Positions 53,141 through 61,328 of a stretch of 64,000 nt of DNA are shown piece by piece (the first letter of the stretch is position 1; each line of letters opens with the position of its first letter). The notes beneath the pieces are model-generated. The model made no database searches. It had not been told where the DNA came from and saw only the letters and a list, made by a program, of their open reading frames with translations. This DNA comes from an uncultured Bacteroidia bacterium. GTDB taxonomy: Bacteria > Bacteroidota > Bacteroidia > Bacteroidales > UBA932. The position numbers and the translations under genes were made by a program. The stretch spans positions 23,390-87,389 of the forward strand of contig CACYHC010000002.1 of assembly GCA_902774145.1 (NCBI GenBank), read 5' to 3'.

Positions 53141-54024
53141 AACCAGCGGTTCAGCGGAAACTCATAGCGCAGTCCTGCGCTGAGCATCATAAAGGGGTAA
53201 TCCCGGATTCCCCAGGCAAAGACGGCGAAGGGCGTGAAACGCCCAGCATGAAAGTCCAGCCGGCCACGGACAGTGACCGGCTGGTCGCCGTCTTTCTCCC
53301 AGCCGAAATAGCCCGCCAGCTGGGTTTCCAGGCGGAAAACTTTTGTATCCAGCATGGCGGAAACGCCGGCCTGCCAGGCGTCGTTCTGCCGGCCGTTGTC
53401 GGTTTGCCAGCAGAGGAAGCCCCCGCTGGCTGCGCCGCGCAGTTCTTTGCAGAATCCGTTGAAATACAAAGAATTGGCGATGGTGACATCAAAGAAATAA
53501 CCCGGTGCGTCATAGTAGCGTGCTTCGGCAAAGTGATTGCCGGAAGCCGTCTTCAGGACGGCCCGCACCAGGATGTCCGGCACCCAGCCCCGGGCTTTCA
53601 GGACATAGAGATCCGCGGAAATATAGAGGTCGCCGGAGTCGTGTCCCTTCCCCCCGTCCTTGTAGGCCTCGCCCAGCCGCCGCAGGGCGGCGGTTTCTGC
53701 ATCATAGTTCCACCATTCCTGGATGGGCATCCACAGGCTCAGGGCGGCCCGGTCCGTCCAGAGCGGAATACGCAGGTGGAAGGAGGGACCGCCCGTAAAG
53801 TCCAGGCGCCGGTCCTGGGGGAGGAAAAAGTCCCCGGAGAGCTCCACCCGGAGGTTTTTGTCCAGGCGTGCTTCCGGGATGACCGGGACGGGAAAAGCGT
53901 TGGGCCCGAAGTAGGCCGGGGCGATTTTGCTCGGAACGGATAGGTCCGAGGGGACGATGGGCGTCTGCGCCCCGGCCCGCGTGCAGGCCAGCAAAAAAAG
54001 GAGCGTGAGGACCTTATTGTGCAT
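53137..54024 (-). CDS. Exported beta-barrel-like envelope protein, unknown function
   Basis: Protein of 295 residues with a signal peptide ending near TRAGAQ. The C-terminal half has alternating Tyr/Phe/Trp strands (FFDVTIANSLYFNGFCKELR, LDTKVFRLETQLAGYFGWE) and a final aromatic residue (RYEFPLNRWF), the usual C-terminal barrel signal. I do not recognise a named family. Its start overlaps the end of the trpB-type gene by 11 bases, so it is probably on the same attenuated transcript, which is an unexplained pairing. Confidence 0.68.
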   Translation of the reverse strand: MHNKVLTLLFLLACTRAGAQTPIVPSDLSVPSKIAPAYFGPNAFPVPVIPEARLDKNLRVELSGDFFLPQDRRLDFTGGPSFHLRIPLWTDRAALSLWMPIQEWWNYDAETAALRRLGEAYKDGGKGHDSGDLYISADLYVLKARGWVPDILVRAVLKTASGNHFAEARYYDAPGYFFDVTIANSLYFNGFCKELRGAASGGFLCWQTDNGRQNDAWQAGVSAMLDTKVFRLETQLAGYFGWEKDGDQPVTVRGRLDFHAGRFTPFAVFAWGIRDYPFMMLSAGLRYEFPLNRWF

Positions 54025-55384
54025 TGTTCAGGTCATCGGCGCTCTTCATAAAGGAGGCAATCTCTTCATCGGAGAGGTGGTAGTTCTGCATCTCGCCGGA
54101 GAAATAGCTGTCATAGGCCGCCATATCCACGAAGGCGTGTCCGGAAAGGTTGAAGAGGATGGTCTTCTGCTCGCCGCTTTCCTTGCATTTGAGGGCCTCG
54201 TTGACGGTGGCCGCAATCGCGTGGCAGCTTTCCGGTGCGGGAATGATGCCCTCGGTCTGCGCAAAGAGCACGCCCGCCTTGAAGGAATCGAGCTGTTCGA
54301 TATCGACGGCTTCCATATAGCCGTCCTTCATCAGCTGGCTAAGGATGACGCCGGCACCGTGGTAGCGCAGGCCGCCTGCGTGGATGGAGGCGGGTTTGAA
54401 GGCGTGTCCGAGCGTGTACATCGGCAGGAGAGGGGTCATACCGGCCTCGTCGCCGAAGTCATATTCGAATTTGCCGCGGGTGAGTTTCGGGCAGGAGAAA
54501 GGCTCCGCCGCGATGAAGCGGGTCTTTTTGCCTTCCAGGATGTTGTGGCGCATAAAGGGGAATGCCAGGCCGGAGAAGTTCGAACCGCCGCCGAAGCAGG
54601 CAATCACGATATCCGGGTATTCGCCCGCGAGTTCCATCTGCTTTTCCGCCTCCAGGCCGATAACGGTCTGGTGCAGGCAGACGTGGTTCAGGACGCTGCC
54701 CAGTGCGTATTTGCAGTTGGGCGTGCTCAGGGCCAGTTCGATGGCCTCGGAAATCGCGCAGCCCAGGGACCCCCGGTCGTTGGGGTTGCGGGTGAGAATA
54801 TCCTTGCCGGCGCGGGTGGACATCGACGGGGAAGGGGTGACCGCGGCGCCGAACGCCTGCATGATGGAGCGGCGGTAGGGTTTCTGCTCGTAGCTGACCT
54901 TGACCATATAGACCGCGCAGTCGATGCCGAACTTCTTGGTGGCGTAGCTCAGCGCACCGCCCCACTGGCCGGCGCCCGTCTCGGTGGTGAGGTTGGTGAC
55001 GCCCTGCTGTTTGGCGTAGTAAGCCTGGGCGATGGCGGAGTTGAGTTTGTGCGATCCGGCGGGGCTCACGCTCTCGTTCTTGAAATAGATGTGGGCCGGG
55101 GTGCCGAGCGCCTTTTCCAGCTCATAGGCGCGCACGAGCGGGGTGCAGCGGTAGGCGGCGTACTGCTCGCGCACTTCTTCCGGGATGGGAATCCATACAT
55201 CCGTCTGGTTGAGTTCCTGGTCGGCGCAGGCCTTGCAGAAGATGGGGTAGAGGTCTTCCGCCTTGAGGGGCTGGCGGGTTGCGGGGTGCAGGAAGGGGAG
55301 GGGCTTGTTGGGCATCACCGCCTGGATGTTGAAGAAGTGGGTCGGGATTTCCGACTCCGGCAGCATGAATTTTTTCTGTCTCAT
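54014..55384 (-). CDS. Tryptophan synthase beta chain-like PLP enzyme (TrpB2 type)
   Basis: PLP enzyme that joins indole (or an indole source) with serine to give tryptophan; 456 residues. The length, the IPIPEEVREQYAAYRCTPL start and the PAGSHKLN motif with PLP lysine K113 match the TrpB2 subgroup, which is longer than classical TrpB (about 395). Also seen: TETGAGQWG, the CFGGGSNFSG phosphate loop and ESCHAIAA. There is no trpA beside it. The upstream leader codes for tandem Trp codons with a terminator, so expression should rise when tryptophan is scarce; this supports a tryptophan role over a generic PLP function. Confidence 0.9.
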   Translation of the reverse strand: MRQKKFMLPESEIPTHFFNIQAVMPNKPLPFLHPATRQPLKAEDLYPIFCKACADQELNQTDVWIPIPEEVREQYAAYRCTPLVRAYELEKALGTPAHIYFKNESVSPAGSHKLNSAIAQAYYAKQQGVTNLTTETGAGQWGGALSYATKKFGIDCAVYMVKVSYEQKPYRRSIMQAFGAAVTPSPSMSTRAGKDILTRNPNDRGSLGCAISEAIELALSTPNCKYALGSVLNHVCLHQTVIGLEAEKQMELAGEYPDIVIACFGGGSNFSGLAFPFMRHNILEGKKTRFIAAEPFSCPKLTRGKFEYDFGDEAGMTPLLPMYTLGHAFKPASIHAGGLRYHGAGVILSQLMKDGYMEAVDIEQLDSFKAGVLFAQTEGIIPAPESCHAIAATVNEALKCKESGEQKTILFNLSGHAFVDMAAYDSYFSGEMQNYHLSDEEIASFMKSADDLNNAQ

Positions 55385-55419
55385 AACGATAATATGTTGA
55401 AATATTTATTTTCCATTAA

Positions 55420-55453
55420 CAAAAAAGACCATCCGGGGCTCCTCCGGACAGTC
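55420..55453 (-). terminator. Attenuator terminator before the TrpB2-type gene
   Basis: Minus-strand stem GACTGTCCGG / CCGGATGGTC with a seven-base loop (ten pairs including two G-T), followed by TTTTTT. It lies 36 bases before the structural gene, after the leader peptide, so it would stop transcription before the gene is reached unless an antiterminator forms. Confidence 0.82.
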
Positions 55454-55484
55454 TCGCAAAGTATGCTTACACGCGCGCTTACGC

Positions 55485-55547
55485 CTAACGGGCCTGACCG
55501 GAAAATTCGTTCAGGCGCCACCAGAAGAAAGTGTTCTTGCGTGTCAT
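55485..55547 (-). CDS. trpL: Trp attenuation leader peptide
   Basis: 20-codon leader with F7, F8, W9 and W10 encoded in a row, stopping with TAG. It is too short for ordinary gene finders. RNA segments: segment 1, GCCTGA, follows the two Trp codons directly (55516-55511); segment 2, CCGGTCAGGC, lies at the end of the leader (55501-55492); segment 2 pairs either with segment 1 (GCCTGA/TCAGGC) or with the 5' arm of the terminator (eight of ten pairs). Ribosome stalling at W9-W10 would mask segment 1 and favour the antiterminator; a ribosome at the stop codon would mask segment 2 and allow termination. Only 6 bases separate the -7 box from this ATG. Structure was judged by eye, not folded. Confidence 0.82.
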   Translation of the reverse strand: MTRKNTFFWWRLNEFSGQAR

Positions 55548-55553
55548 CGGCAG

Positions 55554-55584
55554 CAAATGTAAGCATTATTTTTTATTGTGCAAA
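55554..55584 (-). promoter_or_regulatory. Promoter of the attenuated trp unit
   Basis: Minus-strand TTTG (55584-55581), 19-base spacer, TACATTTG (55561-55554). The -33 box overlaps the end of metK region. The leader-peptide ATG begins 6 bases after the -7 box. Confidence 0.78.
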
Positions 55585-56793
55585 CAAATCGCGGATTTTT
55601 TGCACGGCATCGGTTTTTTCCCAGCCGAAGAACTGCAGTCCGTCCTTGACATAGGGTTCTTGTCCCATATGGCCGTAGGTGGCCGTCGGTTCGAAAATCG
55701 GGGATTTCAACCCGAATTGCTTAATAATCGCGGCGGGACGCAGGTCGAAAGCCCCGTGGATGCGGCGGGCGATTTCTCCGTCGGAAACGCCCTGCAGTTT
55801 CGAGGTGCCGTAGGTATCGACGAATACGCTGACGGGCTCGGCGACGCCGATGGCATAGGCGAGCTGCACCAGGCATTCGTCGGCGATGCCGGCCGCTACG
55901 AGGTTCTTGGCGAGGTAGCGGGCCGCATAGGCGGCGCTGCGGTCCACTTTCGACGGGTCTTTTCCCGAGAAGGCGCCGCCGCCGTGGGCGCCCTTTCCTC
56001 CGTAGGTATCGACGATGATTTTGCGCCCGGTGAGGCCCGTATCGCCGGCGGGACCGCCGATGACGAATTTTCCCGTCGGGTTGACCAGCAGTTTGAATGT
56101 GCCGTCGAAAAGGGCTGCGGTCTGTTCCGGCAGGCTTGCGATGAGTCTCGGAAGTACAATCTCGCGTACGTCGGCTTCGATTTTCGCGTGCATTTCGGCT
56201 TCGCTGGCGAATTCGTCGTGCTGCGTGCTCAGGACGATGGTGTGGATGCGCAGGGGCTGGCGCTTCTCGTTGTATTCGATGGTGAACTGGGCCTTGGCGT
56301 CCGGGCGCAGGTAGGACATCGGCTGCGGCGTTTCCCTCCGGATATCGGCGAGCAGGCGGAGCAGCCTGTGGGACAGAGAGAGCGCAAGTGGCATATATTC
56401 CGCGGTTTCCCGGCAGGCATAGCCGAACATCATTCCCTGGTCGCCGGCGCCCTGTTCTTCGGGACTTTCGCGCACGACACCCTGGTTGATGTCGGGACTC
56501 TGTTCGTGAATCGTGGAGATGATGCCGCAGGAACTGGCGTCAAAGCCGTATTCCGCCTTGTTGTAGCCAATCTTCTCGATGACGCGGCGGGCGGTTTCCT
56601 GGATGTCCACCCAGACCTCGGAGCGGACTTCGCCGCCCACGATGACCAGGCCCGAGGTGCAGAAAGTTTCACAAGCAACTTTGGCCTCCGGGTCCTTGCG
56701 GAGGAATTCGTCGAGAATGGCGTCTGAAATCTGGTCGGCAACCTTGTCAGGATGCCCTTCGGAGACACTCTCCGATGTGAAGAGATAGTTCAT
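55573..56793 (-). CDS. metK: S-adenosylmethionine synthase
   Basis: Makes S-adenosylmethionine from methionine and ATP; 406 residues, cytosolic tetramer. Seen: [32 protein letters not shown], and [20 protein letters not shown] with the metal- and ATP-binding residues. The ATG at 56793 matches the family start; in-frame upstream codons belong to the riboswitch. A SAM-II aptamer ends directly at this start codon, so translation is probably shut off by the product. The minus-strand uxuA terminator lies upstream, separating it from that unit. Confidence 0.96.
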   Translation of the reverse strand: MNYLFTSESVSEGHPDKVADQISDAILDEFLRKDPEAKVACETFCTSGLVIVGGEVRSEVWVDIQETARRVIEKIGYNKAEYGFDASSCGIISTIHEQSPDINQGVVRESPEEQGAGDQGMMFGYACRETAEYMPLALSLSHRLLRLLADIRRETPQPMSYLRPDAKAQFTIEYNEKRQPLRIHTIVLSTQHDEFASEAEMHAKIEADVREIVLPRLIASLPEQTAALFDGTFKLLVNPTGKFVIGGPAGDTGLTGRKIIVDTYGGKGAHGGGAFSGKDPSKVDRSAAYAARYLAKNLVAAGIADECLVQLAYAIGVAEPVSVFVDTYGTSKLQGVSDGEIARRIHGAFDLRPAAIIKQFGLKSPIFEPTATYGHMGQEPYVKDGLQFFGWEKTDAVQKIRDLFAQ

Positions 56794-56845
56794 TTTAGCA
56801 TTTTTTGGTTTACCGGGGTTGCAAGCAGTCAAATCTGTCCCCGTG
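56791..56845 (-). ncRNA. SAM-II riboswitch upstream of metK
   Basis: On the minus strand the P1 stem is CGGGG (56843-56839) with CCCCG (56818-56814), enclosing GATTTGACTGCTTGCAA, which holds the SAM-II conserved GATTT and TTGCAA. Downstream an A-rich stretch leads to GCTAAA directly before the metK ATG, the position of the conserved pseudoknot strand. The layout agrees base for base in the key parts with the known SAM-II consensus. SAM binding would bury the start codon. A near -7 box (TATCTTCG, 56871-56864) lies just upstream. No fold was computed. Confidence 0.82.
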
Positions 56846-56874
56846 GGTTTGTTAATTGTGGCGCGAAGATAGGG

Positions 56875-56913
56875 ATAAAAAAAATAACCTGCAAGTTTCC
56901 CTGCAGGTTATTT
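56875..56913 (-). terminator. Terminator after uxuA
   Basis: Perfect 12-bp stem AAATAACCTGCA / TGCAGGTTATTT with an 8-base loop, directly after the uxuA stop, followed on the minus strand by eight T. It ends the SDR-uxuA transcript ahead of the metK promoter and riboswitch. Confidence 0.88.
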
Positions 56914-58077
56914 TTAGCGGTACAGGCTTTGTGCGATGCCCAGCTCCAGGCCGCGGAGCTCCGCGAGGGAGCGCAGGCGCCCGTAGCAGGAGTAGCCGGG
57001 ATTGGACTTCCGGTTCAGGTCGTCGCACATCTGGTGGCCGTGGTCCGGCCGCAGGTAGATGCGCGTCTTGCGCTGCTGCTCCACCTCGAGCATCGCCTTC
57101 ATCATCTCATAGACGGGCACGTCGCCCTCCAGCAGGTTCGCCTCGTAGAAGTTGCCGTCGGCATCGCGCTTGGTGGCGCGCAGATGCACGAAATCCACGC
57201 GGTCGCCGAATTCCCGCATCATCGCCGGGAGGTCGTTGTCCGCGCGTACGCCGAAGGAACCGGTGCAGAGGTTCAGGCCGTTGGACGGGTTGGGCACCGC
57301 GGCGACCAGTTTGCGGAAATCGTCCGCCGTACTCAGGATACGCGGCAGGCCGAGGATGGGGTAGGGCGGATCGTCGGGGTGAATCACCATCCGGGAGCCG
57401 ACCTCGTCGCAGACCGGGCAGACCTGCTGCAGGAAGAAGATGAGGTTTGCGCGAAGCTGCTCCGCGTCGATGCCCTTGTAGCGGTCGAGCGCCGCCTGGA
57501 ACTGCTCCAGGGTGAAACTCTCCTCGCTGCCGGGCAGGCCGGCAATCATGTTGCGGGTGATGAGCGCCTTTTCGGCTTCGTCCATCTGTGCATAGCGCGC
57601 TTCCGCCTTGGCGATGTCCTCGGCGCTGTACTCGTTGCGGGCGCCGGGGCGCTTGAGGATGCAAAGGTCGAAGGCGAGGAAGGCCGCGCGCTCGAAGCGC
57701 AGGGCCCGGCTGCCGTCCGGCATCTCGTAGGCGAGGTTCGTGCGCGTCCAGTCCAGCACCGGCATAAAGTTATAGGTGATGACGTGGATGTTGCACTTTG
57801 CGAGATTGCGGATGGTCTGCTTGTAGTTTTCGATGTATTTCAGGTATTCGCCTTCCCGCGTTTTGATGTGCTCGTGGACGGGGACGCTTTCGACGACGCT
57901 CCACTCCAGTCCTTTTTCCGCGCACTGGGCTTTGCGCTTTTCGATTTCTTCGACGGTCCAGACCTCTCCGTTGGGGATGTGGTGGAGGGCGCTGACGATG
58001 TCGGTGACGCCGGCCTGGCGGATGTTGTCGAGGGTGACGGGGTCATTCGGTCCATACCACCGCCACGATTGTTTCAT
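56914..58077 (-). CDS. uxuA: Mannonate dehydratase
   Basis: Dehydrates D-mannonate to 2-keto-3-deoxygluconate in glucuronate/hexuronate breakdown; 387 residues, metal-dependent TIM barrel. Seen: [42 protein letters not shown] and RPDHGHQM with the metal-binding His, Cys and Asp positions. An in-frame ATG three codons upstream is possible. The upstream SDR gene, 13 bases away, supplies the preceding fructuronate-to-mannonate step. Confidence 0.95.
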   Translation of the reverse strand: MKQSWRWYGPNDPVTLDNIRQAGVTDIVSALHHIPNGEVWTVEEIEKRKAQCAEKGLEWSVVESVPVHEHIKTREGEYLKYIENYKQTIRNLAKCNIHVITYNFMPVLDWTRTNLAYEMPDGSRALRFERAAFLAFDLCILKRPGARNEYSAEDIAKAEARYAQMDEAEKALITRNMIAGLPGSEESFTLEQFQAALDRYKGIDAEQLRANLIFFLQQVCPVCDEVGSRMVIHPDDPPYPILGLPRILSTADDFRKLVAAVPNPSNGLNLCTGSFGVRADNDLPAMMREFGDRVDFVHLRATKRDADGNFYEANLLEGDVPVYEMMKAMLEVEQQRKTRIYLRPDHGHQMCDDLNRKSNPGYSCYGRLRSLAELRGLELGIAQSLYR

Positions 58078-58090
58078 TAAATACATAGGA

Positions 58091-58912
58091 TTAGATACTG
58101 AAACTGTTGAAGCCACCGTCGACGACGGAGATGGTACCGGTGACGCCCTTCGAGGCATCGGAAGCCAGGTAGTGGAGGGCGCCGACGAGTTCGTCGGGCT
58201 CCAGGAAGCGTCCGAACGGCGTATGGCCGATGATTTTGTGGGAACGGTCGGTCAGGGAGCCGTCTTCGTTGGTGAGCAGCGAACGGTTCTGGTTGGTGAG
58301 CAGGAAGCCGGGGGCGATGCCGTTGACGCGCAGGCCGTCGCCGTATTTGGTGGCCAGTTCCCCGGCCAGCCACATCGTCCAGGAGGCGAGGGCCGCCTTG
58401 GCCATTCCGTAGCCTGCGACACGCGTGAGGGGCCGGAAGGAGGACATCGAGCAGAAGTTGACGATCGAGCCCTTGCCGCCGTTTTCCACCATCGCCTTGG
58501 CGAAGACCAGGGTCGGATAGATGGCGCCGAGGATATTCAGGTCGAAGACCTTGCGGATGGCGTCCATGTCAATGTCGAAGACGCTCTGTTCGGGTCCCAC
58601 ATTGGCGGGCCCCATGTTGCCGCCGGCACCGTTCAGCAGGATGTCGACACGGCCGTAGGCCGCAAGGATGTCCGCCAGGTTCTTCTCGAGGACGCTGCGG
58701 TCCAGGACATTGGTGGGGAGGAACATCGCCTCGCCGCCGTCCGCCTTGATTTCGGCAACGAGTTTCTCTCCGACCGCCGCGGCCCGTTCCAGGTCCAACA
58801 GGACGACCTTGCTGCCCTGTGCGGCAAAATACTTTACGATAGTGGCGCCAAGCACCCCGCAGGCTCCCGTCATGACGGTCACCTTGCCTTTGATGTCAAA
58901 CAGGTTGTTCAT
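58091..58912 (-). CDS. SDR oxidoreductase, probable fructuronate reductase (mannonate-forming)
   Basis: NAD(P)-dependent short-chain dehydrogenase, 273 residues. Seen: TGACGVLG cofactor motif (third Gly of TGxxxGxG kept), NGAGGN, the catalytic Ser in FCSMSS and the Y-x3-K motif in GYGMAKAAL. The function is inferred from the uxuA partner: Bacteroidota use an SDR in place of the long-chain UxuB. By sequence alone it is a generic SDR. A weak -7 box (AATATTTG) ends 7 bases before the ATG. Confidence 0.85.
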   Translation of the reverse strand: MNNLFDIKGKVTVMTGACGVLGATIVKYFAAQGSKVVLLDLERAAAVGEKLVAEIKADGGEAMFLPTNVLDRSVLEKNLADILAAYGRVDILLNGAGGNMGPANVGPEQSVFDIDMDAIRKVFDLNILGAIYPTLVFAKAMVENGGKGSIVNFCSMSSFRPLTRVAGYGMAKAALASWTMWLAGELATKYGDGLRVNGIAPGFLLTNQNRSLLTNEDGSLTDRSHKIIGHTPFGRFLEPDELVGALHYLASDASKGVTGTISVVDGGFNSFSI

Positions 58913-58974
58913 AGTATCGCAAATATTGCAGAATTTCTTTTAAATTGCAAACTTTGCAGAACAGATTTGACAAA

Positions 58975-59976
58975 ATGATACTATATCCGTTTAAATTTAT
59001 CCCCATCCTGAAAACCCTTGTCTGGGGAGGGGCGGCGATTGCCCCCTACAAAGGGATCGAAACCGACCAGAAGAACATTGGTGAAAGCTGGGAACTGTCC
59101 GGCGTCAAGGGCAACGAGTCCGTTGTCCTGAACGGGCCGCTCAAGGGGAAGACCATTGCCGAACTGGTGCGCGAATACAAAGGAGAACTTGTGGGGAAGC
59201 AGGTTTATGCTTCTACCGGCGACGAGTTCCCGCTCCTCATCAAATTCATCGACGCGCTCAGCGACCTTTCCATCCAGGTGCATCCGAACGACGCCCTGGC
59301 GGCGGCGCGCCACAACGGTTCCAAAGGCAAGACCGAGATGTGGTATGTCGTTTCCGCCGCGCCCGGCGCCTATCTTTACGCGGGGCTTTCGAAGGCCATT
59401 ACGCCGCAGGAATATGCAGAGCGGGTGGCCGACGGGAGCATTACCGAGGTACTCGCCCGCCACGAGGTGCACGCCGGCGACGTGTTCTTTCTCCCCGCAG
59501 GCCGCATCCACGCCATCTGCGGCGGCTGTTTCATCGCCGAGATCCAGCAGACCTCGGACATCACCTACCGTCTCTTTGACTACAACCGTCCGGGACTGGA
59601 CGGAAAACCGCGCGAACTGCATACGGAACTGGCCAAGGACGCCATCGACTACACGGTGTACGACAACTACCGCACCGCTTATGCGCAGATGAAAGACGAG
59701 GAGGTGGAGTTGGTGCGCTGCCCGTATTTTGCGACGAGCGTGTACGACCTGACCCTGCCCTATGCCCGCGACCTCTCGGAAATCGATTCCTTTGTGGTGG
59801 TGATGTGCCTGGAGGGGGAGGGTTCCCTGGAAGTGGACGGCGAATCCCTGGACATCCGGCAGGGCGAGACGGTGCTCATCCCCGCATCGGCGGACGACCT
59901 CTGCCTCATTCCGGACGGAAAAATGAAACTGCTTACTTCTTACGTTCCAGCTCCCGAAGGGCCTGCAGCGCTTTAG
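58975..59976 (+). CDS. manA: Mannose-6-phosphate isomerase, class I
   Basis: Zinc enzyme interconverting mannose-6-phosphate and fructose-6-phosphate, 333 residues, Bacteroidota/Firmicutes-type short form. Zinc ligands appear in IQVHPND, GKTEMWYV and AGRIHAI; the start ILYPFKFIPILKTLVWGG is typical. ATG 58975 is preferred over an in-frame ATG 30 bases upstream. It would feed the manC-like enzyme at 9 kb. Its 3' end overlaps the convergent AGCS gene by 44 bases. Confidence 0.92.
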   Translation: MILYPFKFIPILKTLVWGGAAIAPYKGIETDQKNIGESWELSGVKGNESVVLNGPLKGKTIAELVREYKGELVGKQVYASTGDEFPLLIKFIDALSDLSIQVHPNDALAAARHNGSKGKTEMWYVVSAAPGAYLYAGLSKAITPQEYAERVADGSITEVLARHEVHAGDVFFLPAGRIHAICGGCFIAEIQQTSDITYRLFDYNRPGLDGKPRELHTELAKDAIDYTVYDNYRTAYAQMKDEEVELVRCPYFATSVYDLTLPYARDLSEIDSFVVVMCLEGEGSLEVDGESLDIRQGETVLIPASADDLCLIPDGKMKLLTSYVPAPEGPAAL

Positions 59977-61282
59977 GACAGAGCAGGAGCAGCGCAATCA
60001 CATTGATCCAGGTCGTAAGCCCCACGCCGATATCGCCGATGGTCCAGGCGGTTCCGGCCTGGGTGCAGGCGCCGCCGAGGACCGCCGAAAAGAGCAGTCC
60101 GCGGTACACCCAAAGCGCAATGCGTTCCGTCCGCGCGTTCTTGCGTCTGCCCGTCTCAAACAAATAGGAAAGGCTGGATTCGGCATAAAAATAATAGGCC
60201 ATCAGCGTGGTGAAGGCGAAGAAAGCCAGGGCGATGGCGACGAAACTGCTGCCCCAGCCGCGGAAGACCGTATCGATGGCTCCTTGCGTATAGGCGACAT
60301 AATTGCCCCCCAGGTCGGTGGCATAAAGGCCTGTGCAGAGAATCATCAGCGCGGTGGCGGTGCAGACGAGCAGGGTGTCGATATACACGGAAAAGGCCTG
60401 CACAAGCCCTTGCTTGGCGCTTTGGTCTACGGAGGTGCTGGCCGATACGATGGCGCCGCCGCCCTCGCCGGCTTCATTGGAGAAAAGCCCGCGCTTGACG
60501 CCCATCGCAATCGCGCTCCCCACCATGCCCCCGAAAACGGGATCCGCGCCGAAGGCTGACCGGAAAATCAGCGCAAAGGCGCTGGGAACGTTGTTGATAT
60601 GCGCGCAAATGACAATCAGCGCCATCAGGACATAGGCAATGGCCATAAAGGGGGTGACGACAGCGGCCACCTTGGCAATCCTCCGCAGCCCGCCCAGGGT
60701 GACCAGGACCAGCAGCACGACCGCGGTGAACCCTGCCCAGAAGGGCGGCACGCCGAAGGAATTTTCAAAGGCGGAGGCCATGCCGTTGGACTGTACGGCC
60801 GCCAGCAGCACCCCGTAACCGATAATGGTAAAAACGGCGAAGAGGATGCCCAGCCAGCGCTGTCCCAGGCCCTTTTCGATATAACTCGCAGGCCCGCCGC
60901 GCCAGTTTCCCCCGTGCGGAAACTTGTATAGCTGCGCCAGGGTGGATTCCATAAAAGCCGTCGCTGCGCCGATAAATGCAATGACCCACATCCAGAATAC
61001 CGCGCCCGGTCCGCCGATGGCAATGGCCGTCGCCACGCCGACGATATTGCCGGTGCCCACCCGCCCGGAGAGGGCAAGGCAGAAAGCCTGGAAGGACGAA
61101 ACGCCGGCGGTCTGCTCCTGGCTTCTGGGGGCGAAGAGCAGTTTGACCATCAGGGGCAGTTTCCGGATTTGTACGAAGCGGGTGCGGATGGAAAAATACA
61201 AGCCTGCGCCGATCAGCAACACAATCAGCGCGGGGCTCCACACCACCGCGTTTACCGCATTTACGATTTGTTCAAAAGTCAC
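59933..61282 (-). CDS. AGCS-family sodium:alanine/glycine symporter
   Basis: Inner-membrane sodium-coupled amino-acid importer, about 449 residues with ten or more helices. Seen: RTRFVQIRKLP, the family signature GVSSFQAFCLALSGRVGTGNIVG in part (SGRVGTGNIVGVA), GGPGAVFWMW and GLFSNEAGEGGG. The start is uncertain: GTG at 61282 follows the -7 box by three bases; an in-frame TTG at 61288 lies inside the box. The last 44 bases overlap manA. Alanine or glycine is the likely substrate by family. Confidence 0.88.
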   Translation of the reverse strand: MTFEQIVNAVNAVVWSPALIVLLIGAGLYFSIRTRFVQIRKLPLMVKLLFAPRSQEQTAGVSSFQAFCLALSGRVGTGNIVGVATAIAIGGPGAVFWMWVIAFIGAATAFMESTLAQLYKFPHGGNWRGGPASYIEKGLGQRWLGILFAVFTIIGYGVLLAAVQSNGMASAFENSFGVPPFWAGFTAVVLLVLVTLGGLRRIAKVAAVVTPFMAIAYVLMALIVICAHINNVPSAFALIFRSAFGADPVFGGMVGSAIAMGVKRGLFSNEAGEGGGAIVSASTSVDQSAKQGLVQAFSVYIDTLLVCTATALMILCTGLYATDLGGNYVAYTQGAIDTVFRGWGSSFVAIALAFFAFTTLMAYYFYAESSLSYLFETGRRKNARTERIALWVYRGLLFSAVLGGACTQAGTAWTIGDIGVGLTTWINVIALLLLCPKALQALRELERKK

Positions 61283-61285
61283 ATA

Positions 61286-61318
61286 CAAAAATACAAAAAA
61301 TCCCTATTTTTGTACAAA
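61286..61318 (-). promoter_or_regulatory. Promoter of the AGCS symporter gene
   Basis: Minus-strand TTTG (61318-61315), 21-base spacer, TATTTTTG (61293-61286). It nearly touches the start codon and is divergent from the S9 peptidase promoter. Confidence 0.55.
61305..61312 (+). promoter_or_regulatory. -7 box of the S9 peptidase gene
   Basis: TATTTTTG, consensus match, 16 bases before the ATG. A -33 box is not clear. The 46-base gap thus holds two facing promoters. Confidence 0.5.
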
Positions 61319-61328
61319 CCGTCACGCT

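Noticed and set aside
55381-55566. 61-codon minus-strand frame through the trp leader region
   Set aside because: It runs through the attenuator in another frame, begins upstream of the -7 box and overlaps the TrpB2 start; the 20-codon WW peptide explains the region better.
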